Assembly: GCA_004794655.1 (NCBI GenBank)
Contig: SMMW01000576.1
Span: 3,361,501 to 3,425,500, forward strand
Length of the DNA: 64,000 nt
Direction: 5' to 3'
Origin: Marisa cornuarietis
Lineage: Eukaryota > Mollusca > Gastropoda > Architaenioglossa > Ampullariidae
The translations under genes and the position numbers were made by a program. Shown piece after piece: positions 23,322 through 35,190 of the stretch. Position 1 is the stretch's first letter. Each line of letters starts with the position of its first letter. The notes under the pieces are model-generated. The model saw only the letters and a list, made by a program, of their open reading frames with translations, made no database searches and was not told where the DNA came from.

Positions 23322-23498
23322 ATGGAGTGGAGCTGCCTGTCAATGATGTTAAAAGGCTGCCCTGAGGTTGCCTTCCAGCTAGACCTTGACATGGCAGTTC
23401 GTGTTGGAAGGGCTCTCCAAGACAGGGTCTGTGAGGTGCTCAATTACGCCCAGCTTCTTGAGATCGGTGTGTTCGAAGACGCTAAAGGCAGCGCTTGA
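23322..23498 (+). CDS. Hypothetical small ORF, 58 codons, coding-like composition
   Basis: Starts at ATG 23322 and stops with TGA at 23496-23498. The encoded peptide has a regular amphipathic pattern (FQLDLDMAVRVGRALQDRVC, then LNYAQLLEIGVFEDAKGSA) with no low-complexity sequence, unlike most short frames here. It could be an exon of a host gene or a remnant of a transposon protein. No family is recognised, and no clear splice acceptor lies immediately upstream. Confidence 0.25.
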   Translation: MEWSCLSMMLKGCPEVAFQLDLDMAVRVGRALQDRVCEVLNYAQLLEIGVFEDAKGSA

Positions 23499-24756
23499 GT
23501 GGGCCGGGGGAAGGGATATATACATATTATAAAAGAACTTAGTGCATATGATAATGGTATGTGCTGTGGTGGTACAGAAAATGTGTCATGTGCGTGCATA
23601 TATAAATATATTTTTGCGTGCGTGCATGCACGAACATTTTTAAATGTATGCATGCATACGCATTACCCCTTTCAATCAAATGTGCTGCTTTCTTCTCAAA
23701 GCGAAAGTGTGGAAATTTTAAACCCCTCAGAAAATCTATTGCCAGAATAAGGCAGCTTCTAGGAGATGAAATGGGGAAACCATGGCTGACGAACAGTTTT
23801 ATCATTCAAAGTAATTTGTATGAATCGATTTCTTTGAAATCAATTTTTAAAGTAATATAGAATCTGCAATTGAGGGCAGGATAACATGTTACATATTTAT
23901 CATTTCAATATCTTTCTTCTTGCAGTAGATATTTCAGAGTATTTATCATTTTGCGAAGCTGTAGTAGTCGACGCCGCGATATTTTTCTCAGCCAATGATT
24001 AACTTCTGTTTACGGATAAAAGTAAAGTTATGCTACTTCAGTATCAGTATGGTCTTTAATTCGATAAACTGTGGTGTAATCCGAGTACTGAAAAGTTATA
24101 GAAAACCTAGAAACAAGTATCTTTACGATTGTGAAGAGCAAAGATACTTTGATTGTCCCTATATCGTGTAAAGAGTGAAGACACGTTAACGTAGCCGAGA
24201 ATCAAGACACGGGCAGCCTGCCTATAAATACTAATGACTGACTGCCGGCAACCAAGGAATAATGTAGTTGTGGAGTGCTTTGGGCTTTTGGAGAACTACG
24301 AGTGGGATGTAGAATGCTCCTGGCTCTTGAAGAACTACGATCAGCAGCTGTTGATTCTCATTTCAAGAATTAGGACACTAGTGTAAAATGATTTGTTTCT
24401 GCCAAAAATCCAAGTGCACACAGGTTTCGGGAGGGGGGGGAGTAAAGGATCTTTTTTTTTTTTCCGCTGGCCTTGTCGGCGAAGATGAATTTCCGAGCGT
24501 CTATATGGCCAGGGCTCTTAGTGCCCTAAAAAGAGAGAGAGAGAGAAGATTGTGGTAACAGGTCTCAGCATAAAGCCTTGTAGTTCACTCTCATCTTTTG
24601 ATGGTGCGGCCTCACTTTTTCATTCGCGTCTTTCTTCTTGTAAAATCAATAAGGCCACCACTTTCTTCCTCCATCTTTTCCCCCACCCTCACCCATTCGT
24701 ATGTATGTCTCTTTTCACCTATCTCTGTCAAAACAACAACAACAAAAACACAAGCA
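23499..24756. other. Unassigned DNA
   Basis: No gene is recognised. A diverged duplication is visible near 24272-24345 (GAGTGCTTTGGGCTTTTGGA and GAATGCTCCTGGCTCTTGAA, each followed by GAACTACGA). A G run and a T run lie at 24431-24440 and 24452-24463. Confidence 0.45.
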
Positions 24757-24805
24757 CTCTCTCTCTCTATATATATATATATATCACACACACGCGCGCG
24801 CGCGC
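24757..24805. repeat. Compound dinucleotide microsatellite CT-AT-CA-CG
   Basis: Four different dinucleotide runs follow each other without spacers: CT (about 24757-24768), AT (to about 24784), CA (to about 24793) and CG (to about 24804). The CA-CG part alternates purine and pyrimidine. Confidence 0.95.
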
Positions 24806-26536
24806 CTTCGTGTTTTTTAGGTACTTTGCTGACCAAACAGAGAGCTTTAAATTATCGGAACTCAGTCTATTGGCACTTTCTTGCTTCGTATTGATAAGTG
24901 ACAGACGACTCCCACTTTACCGATGAGGCGTTCTTGCCCCGGGAAGATCCCTAGACATTCAGCGCATTACCAACTCCTATATATATATATACGCACAGGA
25001 CAGTTACTTCCTTCGGCTCCCTCCCACCCGCCGACTTCCATAGTCGGAAACTTCGATCAGAGGTACACTTGCGCGCACAGAAATCGAACTTGCTCCTTGG
25101 GCTGATATCCTTCCAACATCATTGTGTGGATTTAAGGAAACGTGCCGTCTGCTTGCTGAAAACTGCTCGTGCATTGGGTCGGGAGGGACTAGAGGTTACA
25201 TTTGCAAGAGGGTGGATGCAGTTTTGGGGAATGTAATTTTGCAGTTGTATTGCCTCGGATATGTTGATTAACCGGAGAAAAAGTACTTATACTATAAGGA
25301 ATATTCAAAAGCTAACAAATACAAGATACATATACTTTGTAAATATAATTAATCCAGTTTCGCTATTACATGTTAAGAAAGGTGTAGTGTTTTCTGATTG
25401 GTTCTTATCGATTTTTATTAGCACTGCGCATCTTCCGGCTTAATTGCTCTCAATACAGAAATACTCTGTGCAGCTTTATTCCTTCATTTTTCTCAGACGT
25501 TTTTTTCGCTAACTAAAAATAAACTGTTTTCTGTGCCAGATATTATTACTATTGCGTGTATTATACATTCCCTCGGCATTCTTTTTCCCTGCCGTAAGGA
25601 GCATCTGAATAAACTTTTTCGTTTTATCTGTGATTCTTTCATTTTTCAAGTTACTTCTCAGGCAAACCTGCAGTACTATACGTTTGCCGATTGTGAAAAC
25701 TTAGTTTCCGGATGTAAAACTAAGAAATTTACATTCGAAATACAACCGATTTAAAGTGCATGGGAAATGAAACCGATTCAATATGCATGGTATTAATGCC
25801 TCCTCAAAACTGGATGAAAGTCTGTTTGTTTAACCACTTTATTAGTTTATGATCTGCTGATACCATCGTGCATTAGACAATGCAAGCACAAATATTTGTT
25901 GTAAAGGAACAACAATGGGCAGACAATGAAGAACCTTATTTACTGTTCTATTTACTCGCTTTCCGTGGGGCTTTTCAAAGAGACTGCTTTGTGAAAGACC
26001 CGGCTCATAAATATTAATTTATGGTCAGTGACCACAGCATCTTGCGCGATTTCGTCAACGTCAACGTCAAAAAATAATTGCCTCAAAACTCGTGCCACTA
26101 TTTTACGTTGACCTTCGTTTAACGTCATCTGTTACGTGCCTGTGGAGGATTTGTCTCGTTCTTGACCTTCACCCCCCCACGCTTCCATGAGCATCCGAAA
26201 CAAAGATGTTGATGTGTTGATGCATCGCTGGCTCGACATTTAGTCAGAGACGTTCGATTGTTATAAGGAGGAGGAGATTTACCTGCTGCTATAAGTAAAG
26301 AATATTAGTCGACAGAATCCCATACTGATAAAAAAAAAGTCTAGACAGGAGACGGGACACAGAAAACGTTAGCTAGCGAGCGAGCGAGCAGGTAAACCAA
26401 AATCTAAAGTATATTTTCGTGTAAGTTTCTTATGCTTCCATTTTCAAACTAATGTCAAAACACCATGTTCATAATCCTTTGCTATCATGATGCTGATATA
26501 GATAACATGATTTTCTGAATAATAATAAAGCAGCTG
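24806..26536. other. Unassigned AT-rich DNA
   Basis: No gene is recognised. Short repeats: an AT run near 24980-24991, CGTCAA repeated three times near 26053-26071, and a GAGC run near 26377-26391. Confidence 0.45.
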
Positions 26537-26912
26537 CACATCACCCCTATACTACAGAGCCTTCACTGTCTCCCAGCAGTGAACATTCAACAAGCGTATT
26601 GACCACAAAGTGCTTTCGACTGCTCAGTCCTGCATGTTCAAAACTGCTGACTATTTGCAAGAGGTATAGTTCCTCCTTACCAGCCGTCACGTGGCCTGCG
26701 CTCTGGCTCCCAGTCACGCTTCTGTCTCCCTGCAGTGGAAGACACAAACAAGAAGCTCACTGGAGCCAGGGCCTTCACAAACACAGCACCTAAACTGTGG
26801 AATGCTCTGCCATCGTCACTCTCCACCAACATTACCTCAGCAATCACGTTTCAGAAAAGACTGAAGACTCATTTGTTTACTAAGAAGGACTACAAGAACC
26901 AAGCACCACTTC
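26537..26912 (+). mobile_element. Degraded LINE 3' end, copy 4 (different subfamily)
   Basis: The plus strand encodes HITPILQSLHCLPAV at its start, then, after frame changes and stops, RGLRSGSQSRFCLP-like sequence and a long readable end: TGARAFTNTAPKLWNALPSS followed by FQKRLKTHLFTKKDYKN. The LWNALP and KTHLF motifs are standard at the C-terminus of CR1/L2-type LINE proteins. They are closer to a 'NTAPKLWN' subfamily than the SYQAP type seen at 6190. The copy is 5'-truncated and inactive. Its 3' UTR probably extends into the AT-rich DNA to about 27100. Confidence 0.75.
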
Positions 26913-27587
26913 CGTCTTTATTATTATTATTTTTTACTTTCATATTGTTTTATTTTTTTCTTCTCTTCTGTTTTTGCTGCGCAATGAGCGTTCTTCTGAA
27001 TGGATACCTGCACATTATGAATGGACATCATCATCATGTATGGAGGCTGAGAACGCTGGACGATTTTCATCACGAGTTCCGATGAACTGTGTTGCATGAA
27101 AATTATACTTGATTCTCTGTAGCCGTACTCCATTTATTTAAATGTTCAACTGTTTTATCTGTTTTATAATCCCCCTGATTTACGAATAATTAAATATTTT
27201 GATGGGATTTTTCATTCATTGATTTCTTATGTAACAATGTATTTTAATGTTAGTGCTTTATGAGGTTGGCTAAGTTTAAAGAAGTTGAGGGGACAACTAT
27301 AAATCGGTTTAAATTAACGTGAAACATGATAACAGTACTCGTGCCTCGTCCTTTTTCGATTTCTGATACTTTTATAACTACTTTTCACAATTCAAATTTC
27401 TGTGTTAAAAAAATTTGTAATAAGAATGTTTTATATCCTGGTTCAGGAGTAAGCGCGATGTGTTTTTATGACTATGCTTTTAATGAAGGTGCTCCCGCTC
27501 CTTGTCTGTTTGTAGGTTTGTGACTGAGTTCTGAAGACGGCTGGCACGGGCCACTGACGACAAAGGAAGGTTGGACAGGGCGCCAAC

Positions 27588-27690
27588 ATGGCGGAAATCA
27601 TACAGAAACTTTTCGGACAGAAAAATAAGCAACAAGATGCTGGTAAAAGTTCTGACGGAGAAGGCTACACGAAACAACAGTACGAATTTT
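27588..27690 (+). CDS. Candidate first coding exon of a host gene
   Basis: GCCAACATGG at 27582-27591 is a strong Kozak context. The frame runs 34 codons (MAEIIQKLFGQKNK..., Lys/Gln-rich, hydrophilic, no low complexity) and ends in a TTTT|GTGAGT splice donor at 27690/27691, leaving phase 1. The start of the peptide, an amphipathic helix followed by a charged linker, is typical of a cytosolic or membrane-peripheral protein, but I do not recognise the family. Upstream sequence is moderately GC-rich. A coding-like terminal exon lies downstream at about 28229-28484. Joining them through the acceptor at 28227/28228 keeps the frame, whereas two other nearby AG sites (28130 and 28246) would introduce an early stop. 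Confidence 0.5.
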
Positions 27691-28228
27691 GTGAGTACAT
27701 GATTTGGAACTCTCTCTCTCTTTTACCTCGTAATTTATAGACTGGATTCTCTGTTTGGATCCTTAAGTGTAATTTGTCATTTTCCTTCTCACTTTCCCTC
27801 GCCTCACCCCCACTATCCTGTGTCACCTGTCCTTCTCTCGGTCCTACCTATAACCTCAAGTCTGCTAGCTCGCGCCTTGGAGTCTGTTTTGTGTGCGTAA
27901 AGCACACACAGTCCCACGATCTTAGGATCCTCGTAATCATACCCGGTTACTCTTATAGTCATGTAAAAGGACCAAAACCTTCTGAAGTCATCCATCACTT
28001 ACAGATGGACAAAGTGATATTGGCAGAAAGAGGGGAGGAGGAGGATCAAAGGAAAAAACAACGATCTTTTTATCAGTGACTTCCACACGGGTTTAGAACT
28101 GTATTTCGCTTTTTAAAATAAAATGTTTCAGTTACGTAGATCTGTAAAATATCTGTGATGGTACTATTAGTGTTACACGTATTGTATCCAAATACCCACA
28201 TGTGTAAACTAGCAAGATATTTTCCAGT

Positions 28229-28484
28229 TTCCTTTCCTTCCTCTCAGCCTTTGCGCTCCTTCCCCTCCTCTGTACATGTCCACTTCTGTGATTCACTCCA
28301 TTATATCTATGATAAAAGTGCCGCACAAGAGGTGGCACAAGTGCTGTCAATTAAAGAGCGCCTCGCCACCAATCTTCTAACAAATATTGTTCAGCGTGCA
28401 CAGAGCTCAAGGGGTGAGGCCGAGGCGCCGGCCACTAGCAGCCTCGTCTTGTCTAACGATTCGGCGGTCAAGGAAGATCGATAA
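28229..28484 (+). CDS. Candidate terminal exon of the 27588 gene
   Basis: The last 55 or so codons to the TAA at 28482-28484 have a coding-like composition: an Ala/Gln/Val helix (SAAQEVAQVLSIKERLATNL), then NIVQRAQSS and a Gly/Glu/Ala/Ser-rich polar tail. This part, from about 28315, is GC-richer than its surroundings. The 5' limit is uncertain. The acceptor at 28227/28228 (TTTTCCAG) fits the phase of the 27588 exon, but the stretch 28229-28290 looks more like an intron pyrimidine tract, so a shorter exon starting near 28319-28340 with a further middle exon is possible. The C-terminal helix resembles no family I can name. Confidence 0.4.
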
Positions 28485-28746
28485 CCGTGATTGATTCCTT
28501 GGTTTTCGACCTTTTCCTCCTTGCTCAAGTGTTTGGCGAGAAGATGGCACTTGGGTCGTGCCTTCTCTCTACCGGCGAGCATGTGCTGTGACTTTTTGAG
28601 ACCAGAATGGTCTGATGAGTTGTTTGCTACGCTGAAATGTCATTACCAGCTTTACTACTAACTGACGTTTAGAAACACTTTCAGGGGTCAGAAACTTTAA
28701 GTACATGTGTGTTCGTGGCTGTAACAGGAATCTTATGTTTGTGCGC

Positions 28747-28779
<33 letters not shown>

Positions 28780-31584
28780 TGATTGAGAAGGGGAAGAATT
28801 GGTAAAAAAGGGGTGAGAAGGATAGAAGATGAAGGAAAAGCCCAGAATAGGAAAGAGTGGGTGGGGGTGTGATGCTGTCCGCTTGGAACAGAGAGGAGAG
28901 GAAAAAGGGTGCAGAGTGGGGTACAAGATAAAGGGAGAGTTGTGGCTGTCAGGATTCCTTCGCCCCCTCTTCCCCAACCTTCACCCCGGGTCGGCCGCAA
29001 GCCCAGTGGTGTGCAGCCGACACACTGGCCAGCGATTCCAATTACCGCACATGCGCGACCTTGGTCGATTGGACTGGCGTAAAGCTGAGAAATCGAATTT
29101 CCTCTAACGACACTTTGGAGGCTTGGCTGCCGCTTAGAGGCGACGTGCTGACGCTAGCAGACATACGATCTTCGCCTCCCTGCATATTGATGTCACCATG
29201 ACACCCCATATTATACCATCTGTTCTCTTTCTCGCTCTTTCTCGTGTCCCCTTTGTCCTTGACACGGTCAGTGTATATCTGTTCACTCTGCCTGCCTGCT
29301 TCTTCTAATTTATATCCGCTCTTTTATCCGCTGGCCTCTCTGCTTTCGCGGGTAGAGCAAGACGATCCAAGGGAGACAATACTTGCCGTCCTTACAAAGC
29401 GGTTGTCTCCCATGGAGCGAAGCTTATATTTCAAATAGGTAGACATATTTTGTTGGCTTTTGAAATAATTTGAAGTGTTCGTGATATGAATAGCTACTAA
29501 GTTATAGAATTTGTTTATAGGTCAGTCTTAGAAAGATTTTCCCCATTGCTGCATACTTAATGCACTTTTTTCTTTTTTCATCCTCTATAATACGTCGTGT
29601 CGTCCTCAAAACAATGAGGCATGAAAAAATACTTAGGCTTTCAGATTTTTAACAGCTGATCAAAGGAGAATTTTGATTGTGGACAGATTTTTGCCTGTAC
29701 TGTGACATTCCGATGCATCCACAAAGCTTTTTTTAAAAATATTCTATGGAGATATAGTGGCAGTCAAGAAGAGGACATGAAGAATAATGATAATGCAGCT
29801 ACCTCCGTAGCCTGTATTTCTTCAGCCTTTGACCCGAAGGTGGCAAAGCGAGAATTGGAGGGGGTATGAGAATACAGTGAAATTGATATGTTGCATTACA
29901 CAAAGTCCTAAATGCAAATGCTCTGAAATGATTTTAATATTTCAGTGATCTGCTTTAGTTATTGTCAAGACCATTCCACACTTTCCACTATTTCAAGTCG
30001 CATAAAAAGAATATGTTCGTCTTTCACAGGCACAGCCGTTTTATTTTACGAAAACAGTATAAATTGTCTTTACTACCGGCCAGACTCGGGCAGGTCTAGA
30101 AGTCGACTGCGCCAGCCGTCTGCAACAAAAAATGTCATTTAGCAGCCTCTCAGCTGGAGTAAATCAAATCTTTTCCTACACAGGGTTTTGGACTAGAGAC
30201 ACGCGGGAGAAAGTTGTAAAGGAAATCTCCCAATTGAAATTAAATTAAATCTTAGTTGCATACGGTATAAGGCTTGTTGACCGCTGAGTCCATTCATTCA
30301 ACTTGATGGAGTACCTCCATTATCCGACCACATTCACCTTCATCAGCACACTCTGTGAGAAGAAGTCTAATCTTCAGCTACTACTCCAGAATGGCCTAGA
30401 CTGTGAAATGAGCTATTTCCATGTGCTCGTAGCCTTGAATGAGGACTGTCTGGGAGCAGGGGGAAGGGCGGCGACTTTTTTTTTTTTTGGTGCACTGATT
30501 TGGGCGACGCATAGGCCACGAACTATATATATATATTACCTGTCCGTGCTGGCCAAAGCGAGTTGCCCGCTCTTTTACGAGGACGCACATACTTTCATGC
30601 TTCTGAAATTATGCGGACAGAATAATGAACCTGTCGCATTTACTTTTGAAGAAATCCACGCAGCAAGATAAAACTTTTTAAAAATATGATAAATAACTCT
30701 AGGCTTAATAATATATAGAAATTGTTTTCGCAATCCAGAGCCGAGTCATATTTGTAAACGCGTATAAATGTTTCATGTGATGCATCGTCAGAACTGTGGC
30801 ACTACTGAATTTTGATCGACAAGTTAATCATAATGTTGTGTACAAGTACCGAAAGTATAGTTGTACTACAACAGCAGCAAACAGTATTGCCGTCACAGAT
30901 TCTATTCTCTGCACTGACTGCACACGCTCGGCAATTATGAACATACATGACGTGTTTGTATTATCTGCCAGAAGTGGTCCATGACACTTGAAAATTATTT
31001 GCTGACCTATTCAAACCTCAGCCATATTTTACAATGGGATCTTTTTCAGTTGAGAAAGTAGTCTATATACCTGTCAACAAAATTTCGGTCGGTGGACTAT
31101 ATACCGATTCGACCAAATTGATTATACCAATCCAAGAATTGATTTGACCACCGATCACAGAATTAGTTCCTACTCAAATTATTCTCCTGGGGACACGCGC
31201 ACGCACAAACAAACGAAAAACTAGGTCGCACAGACCCGAAGTGTTACTGTCACCACACAATGCTCTTCAAAGTCGGGTTCATAGGGGTAGTGGCTGGTGG
31301 GGGTGGGGGGAGGGGATAATAAAAAAAAGAGAAAGATGGCTTTTAAGACCTAATGCATTAGACGTCTCCAACTATACAAGATAACTTACCAAACTACTGG
31401 TTGTATACTTTCGCTTGCCTGACTTCACAATCATCCAGAAGTATTTCAAGTAATGAGGCAATATAAGCATCCGGTTTATATTAAAATGTCCAGGCCGGGT
31501 ATCTGCTAGATTATGATTGGCTGCATTTTTAGCATAGTAATGATTTTTCTTAGCATCAATTCTTTGTTGACCAATTTTGTTATC
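28485..31584. other. Unassigned DNA
   Basis: No gene is called. A GT/GA microsatellite lies at about 28747-28780. A 122-codon frame at 30306-30671 includes Phe and Ile-Tyr runs coded by a T run (30477-30488) and an AT microsatellite (about 30521-30536), so it is more likely chance. A short inverted repeat at 29367-29415 is listed separately. From 29450 on the sequence is AT-rich. Confidence 0.45.
29367..29415. repeat. Short inverted repeat with GGGAGACAA arms
   Basis: CCAAGGGAGACAA at 29367-29379 pairs with TTGTCTCCCATGG at 29403-29415 at 12 of 13 positions around a 23-base loop. The arm resembles terminal motifs of small palindromic elements, but no further copy was noticed in the window. 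Confidence 0.5.
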
Positions 31585-31870
31585 TAGTGTGATGACAACC
31601 ATTTAAAACTTAATTTAGGGAAGACTAAAGAAATTATAATAAACATCAGCAGAAAAAATGACATTTTGAGCCAGTATATGTTTGGGTATCATAACTATTG
31701 ATAACGTAAACTGGTCTGGTCATGTTAACGCTGTCTAGAAGAGGATACAGTCTAAACTGTTCTCTCAGAAATAGGTCTCATAATATGTGTAATAAATTTG
31801 ATCACACTATAATTAATAACTTGCATGTGTGTGCTTGGGATTTAATATTCAAACATGGGATATAGGCAGA
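31585..31870 (+). mobile_element. Degraded LINE reverse-transcriptase fragment, copy 5
   Basis: The plus strand reads CDDNHLKLNLGKTKEIIINI from about 31589, then, after frame changes, NVNWSGHVNAV and KRIQSKLF near 31707-31764. This matches the segment after the catalytic core in LINE polymerases, where a DN-LxLN-KTKE motif is followed by an NW-HV motif and a QSRLFFLR-type motif. Stops and frameshifts show that it is dead. It is a different part of the protein, and probably a different LINE lineage, from the other copies. The surroundings are very AT-rich. Confidence 0.65.
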
Positions 31871-33174
31871 TGACACAAATTGAGCCATTTCAATTGTTGA
31901 TCAGTCTTCACCTAGCTGAGATGATCAATGAGCAGATGCTTGCCACAAAGACTCGAAGCACCCCCTGTCATTCCATCCTCTTGCAACTGAAGAGCTCCTT
32001 CAGTTGCCGATATATATCCCTAGGTGTAGGACTGAGCATTTTGAGTGCTCATTTATCCCTGCAACAGTCCCTCTCATACACTTATAGGCTGTATAAATTA
32101 TGGTGTTGGCTTACTTAGTGTTGTGTCAGGTGCTGTGATTGTTGTGACTGGTGATATGGTATTGATGAACTCTGGTGTTAAATTTCTGCAAGGAGCAATA
32201 AGATATTGTCATACACACATGCAAAAATACATATACTGTATGCTTGCTTGCATGCATATACTAATATGCATGTTCTTTCTCAAGCTTGGTTTTCTGCTAT
32301 AATTATGATTGATATAAATATTTTATTAAAGAGACAGTGACAATTTAGTTTATTTAAATCTTCACAGCAATGTATTCCAAATTTGTAATATCAAGGGTAA
32401 AATCAGCTATTTTTTTTAAGCACTTTTTTGAATGGTAGTGCTTTTCTTAACACTAACAGTCTTGCAAAGTTGCTATTTTTATTCTATGTTTTTAAAGGTT
32501 CTGGTTGACCTGGAAAAAACTGAAATATTTAGTTGATACACATTAATGCCTCTCATCCTGATAAAATGTCCTGTTTCTGTAGTTTATAGCCCTGCTTTAT
32601 GACGCAATCTAATATTCATGGCTTTTTTAAAGGGTAAATATATCCTGCTACGATAAAAAATGCATATAACTTTGAAATCAAACTTTTCTCCAAAAATAGA
32701 AAAGATGCGAATATAATAAAATAATCAGTAGTCTGACAAGGCTTGTGTTGAAAAATATCAATAGCTTTTATAAATTGACAGTCTTGAATTATGCTGTTGA
32801 GAAGTAATTTTACATATAGTGATATATTTTAATTTAATACTGCTGGTCTATACTTAAAATAGAATTGGTCTATGCATAGAACCATTTGATGCAATCCATG
32901 CTTATAAGCTGGGCCCTATTCGTTCTTTAGAATGACAGCAACTGTCAACTGTGGCCAAATAACAGGACAACCAGGATTTAGACAGCTTACAATATTAGAA
33001 TCAAGGTTGTTACAGAAGCATTTACGATAAAAAATACATCTTTTCTTGATTGTTACTCAAAACTCTAAACCTCATAGCTTAATTTTACTCCTGCAGCCCT
33101 TTCCAGATGCTGAAGGGCTGTTGGCTGTACTTTCTCTTGCTTCCATAAAGATGCTCATTCATACTTGTGCATTT
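31871..33174. other. Very AT-rich DNA without recognisable genes
   Basis: The stretch from about 32200 to 33070 has long A and T runs, stops in all frames and few CpGs. It contrasts with the GC-richer DNA on either side. Confidence 0.5.
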
Positions 33175-33247
33175 AATACTAGATCCTGAATACTTTAAAA
33201 TGTGTGCTTCTAATACCAGATCCTGATTACTTTCCCAGTATGTGTGC
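33175..33247. repeat. Two-copy local tandem duplication, about 35 bp
   Basis: AATACTAGATCCTGAATACTTT (first 20 bases compared) at 33175 recurs as AATACCAGATCCTGATTACT at 33212. Both copies end in ATGTGTGC at 33200-33207 and 33240-33247. Confidence 0.7.
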
Positions 33248-33662
33248 AATGGTGCTGTTAAACTGTAATGCTGTATGTGGTTTGGTCGCTTTTTTAAAAG
33301 CAGAAACCCTAAATGATTCTGGATCTTGTTCGAGTTAATTGTCTCAGTCATCATGATGTGGTCTCAGGCCCTTCTGAGAGATTTGCAACATTTTGATGTC
33401 TCGTGTCTCAGAACTGCTGTATCTCGCTTCGACTTTTCTAGCGAAATGGTTTGCGCATGTGCAAAAAAAAAAAAAAAAAGTCGTGAGCGGTCACGGTATC
33501 TGGCTAGAACCTGCGTCTTGTTCATCAATCATGCACAATTAAGGTTCCATACACCTGCAGGACACGACTCATTCCCCTTTTAGGCACCTTCCCGACCATA
33601 AAATTAAAAGTAAACGCACTTGCTTCATTTCTATCTATACTGCAGCCATTTCTTCTTCTTGT

Positions 33663-33896
33663 TCAATAAAAACGTGTTATCCTTAGCAGATGTTCTGTAC
33701 CAGGTTGAGCTCTTGTCTTGGGGGAATGCTGGCAGAACTGCGTGTTTGATGCAGCAATTGACTGTGGACAAAAAACTTTCCTAAAAGTACACTGTAAAAA
33801 TTTTTTTATCATAAAGGCCGTTCTTAACCGGATAAATATAGACAAATTAGAATAATAGTTATTTAGCATATTTTTCCGCAAGTTTTCGTCCGCCAT
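33663..33896 (-). CDS. Hypothetical reverse-strand ORF, 77 codons
   Basis: Begins with an ATGGCGG start in fair context (GTGAATGGCGG) at 33896 and encodes a polar start (MADENLRKNMLNNYYSNL) then a basic-hydrophobic stretch. Several CAG/AG sites within the frame could be acceptors, so only the first 20 to 40 codons might be an exon. No family is recognised. Confidence 0.22.
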   Translation of the reverse strand: MADENLRKNMLNNYYSNLSIFIRLRTAFMIKKFLQCTFRKVFCPQSIAASNTQFCQHSPKTRAQPGTEHLLRITRFY

Positions 33897-35102
33897 TCAC
33901 GTATATAAGTCTCTCTCCTGACTGCCCCTGTTATAACGGCAGATGGCCGCAGGTGATAAAACTACTTGAATTGGAGCTCAGTCGCTTGCTCATCTCAGAA
34001 TACCTCTTCCCCTTCCCTCTTTCTGTCTTCTATTCCGTCCTGCTTTCCCTACAAAACGTGTTTTGTTAGCCTCGTGTTTATGTAAATATCCCCCTTCAGT
34101 TGCGTTAAAGAGCGTGGCCGAATCCTCCAGACAGCGACATCTCCAGACTCCATCTCGGAGCGTTTCATGTCATAAAGTATAAACTGTGCCGAGCTACGCA
34201 AGCATCTCAAGTCCGCCGAGGCAGCAGCGGCGAGGAAGAGAAGTGGATATAAAACATTCCTGCGTGGCCGACTCACGTGCCCGGTGTTCTCCCTTGTAGC
34301 TAGATGCCAAGTGCATTTTGACTGACACACACAGATGCACACACATTTTAGGCGCTTAGCGGTGATAAAGTTTTGAACAAGTGATTTTTACGAATGGAAT
34401 GCTAGTGGTCTTCCTTTGCCCCTTCGCGTTTGCAAGTGCACTTCTCCCTTTCCCCCGTCAACGTTTTTCCTCCAATGGCGACTATAGGCATGCGCAAGAG
34501 CCAGTTTTATTTTGTAGAGGTAACGGGGATGAGGGGAGATTTTCAAAAGCAGGAGTTGAAGCGGGATGTTTGTTAATGTACCTTAAAGTGGCGTGAGACA
34601 CAGGATCACACCTAGCAGACGTGGCAGTGAGGAAGGGGGGAATTGATGAGGGGAGGGGGTAATAGAGATATACGTGTTCCTGGTGAACAGAAGTCAACCC
34701 CAGTCTGAGGCATGTGTCTTGAAATTGTCATCTTAAATGATAAGAGAAAAAAAAGAAAACCCCGATATGTTTCGGCCAAATGTACCGACGAAGTAGTTTA
34801 TTGTGCCATCGGTATTTCTTGAGGGGCTAACACAAGAGATCGTGGACTGTATATCAGTACCAGGAACCTAAGAAGATCTAGAACTTTCGTTCTGTGTCCT
34901 TTGGCAAATATATAGCGATACATTTTCATGGTTCAGAGGTATCATATCAAATCGAACTTGTCAAAAATTAAGCTTTTCATTGCATTTCGTTGTTGGTTTT
35001 AAACATGTCCCTGAAGAGGGAACGCGAGGGAGTTAGCGTCAGAAGATATAGCCTAAAGCCGTTATTTGTGATTTGTGTACATGTTCAGCAGAAGAATTAA
35101 GT

Positions 35103-35190
35103 ACAGGTTACTTCACTTATACATCAAACTGTTTGTATCCACCAAAAATAAGTGACAGGTTTCTTAACTTATCAAGCTGTTTGTATCCAC
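35103..35190. repeat. Two-copy local tandem duplication, about 36-40 bp
   Basis: ACAGGTTACTTCACTTATAC at 35103 and ACAGGTTTCTTAACTTATCA at 35155. Both copies end in CTGTTTGTATCCAC at 35142 and 35190. A 12-base spacer separates them. Confidence 0.75.

Noticed and set aside
30306..30671. 122-codon plus-strand frame
   Set aside because: It contains homopolymer- and AT-repeat-coded Phe and Ile-Tyr runs, and no domain was recognised.
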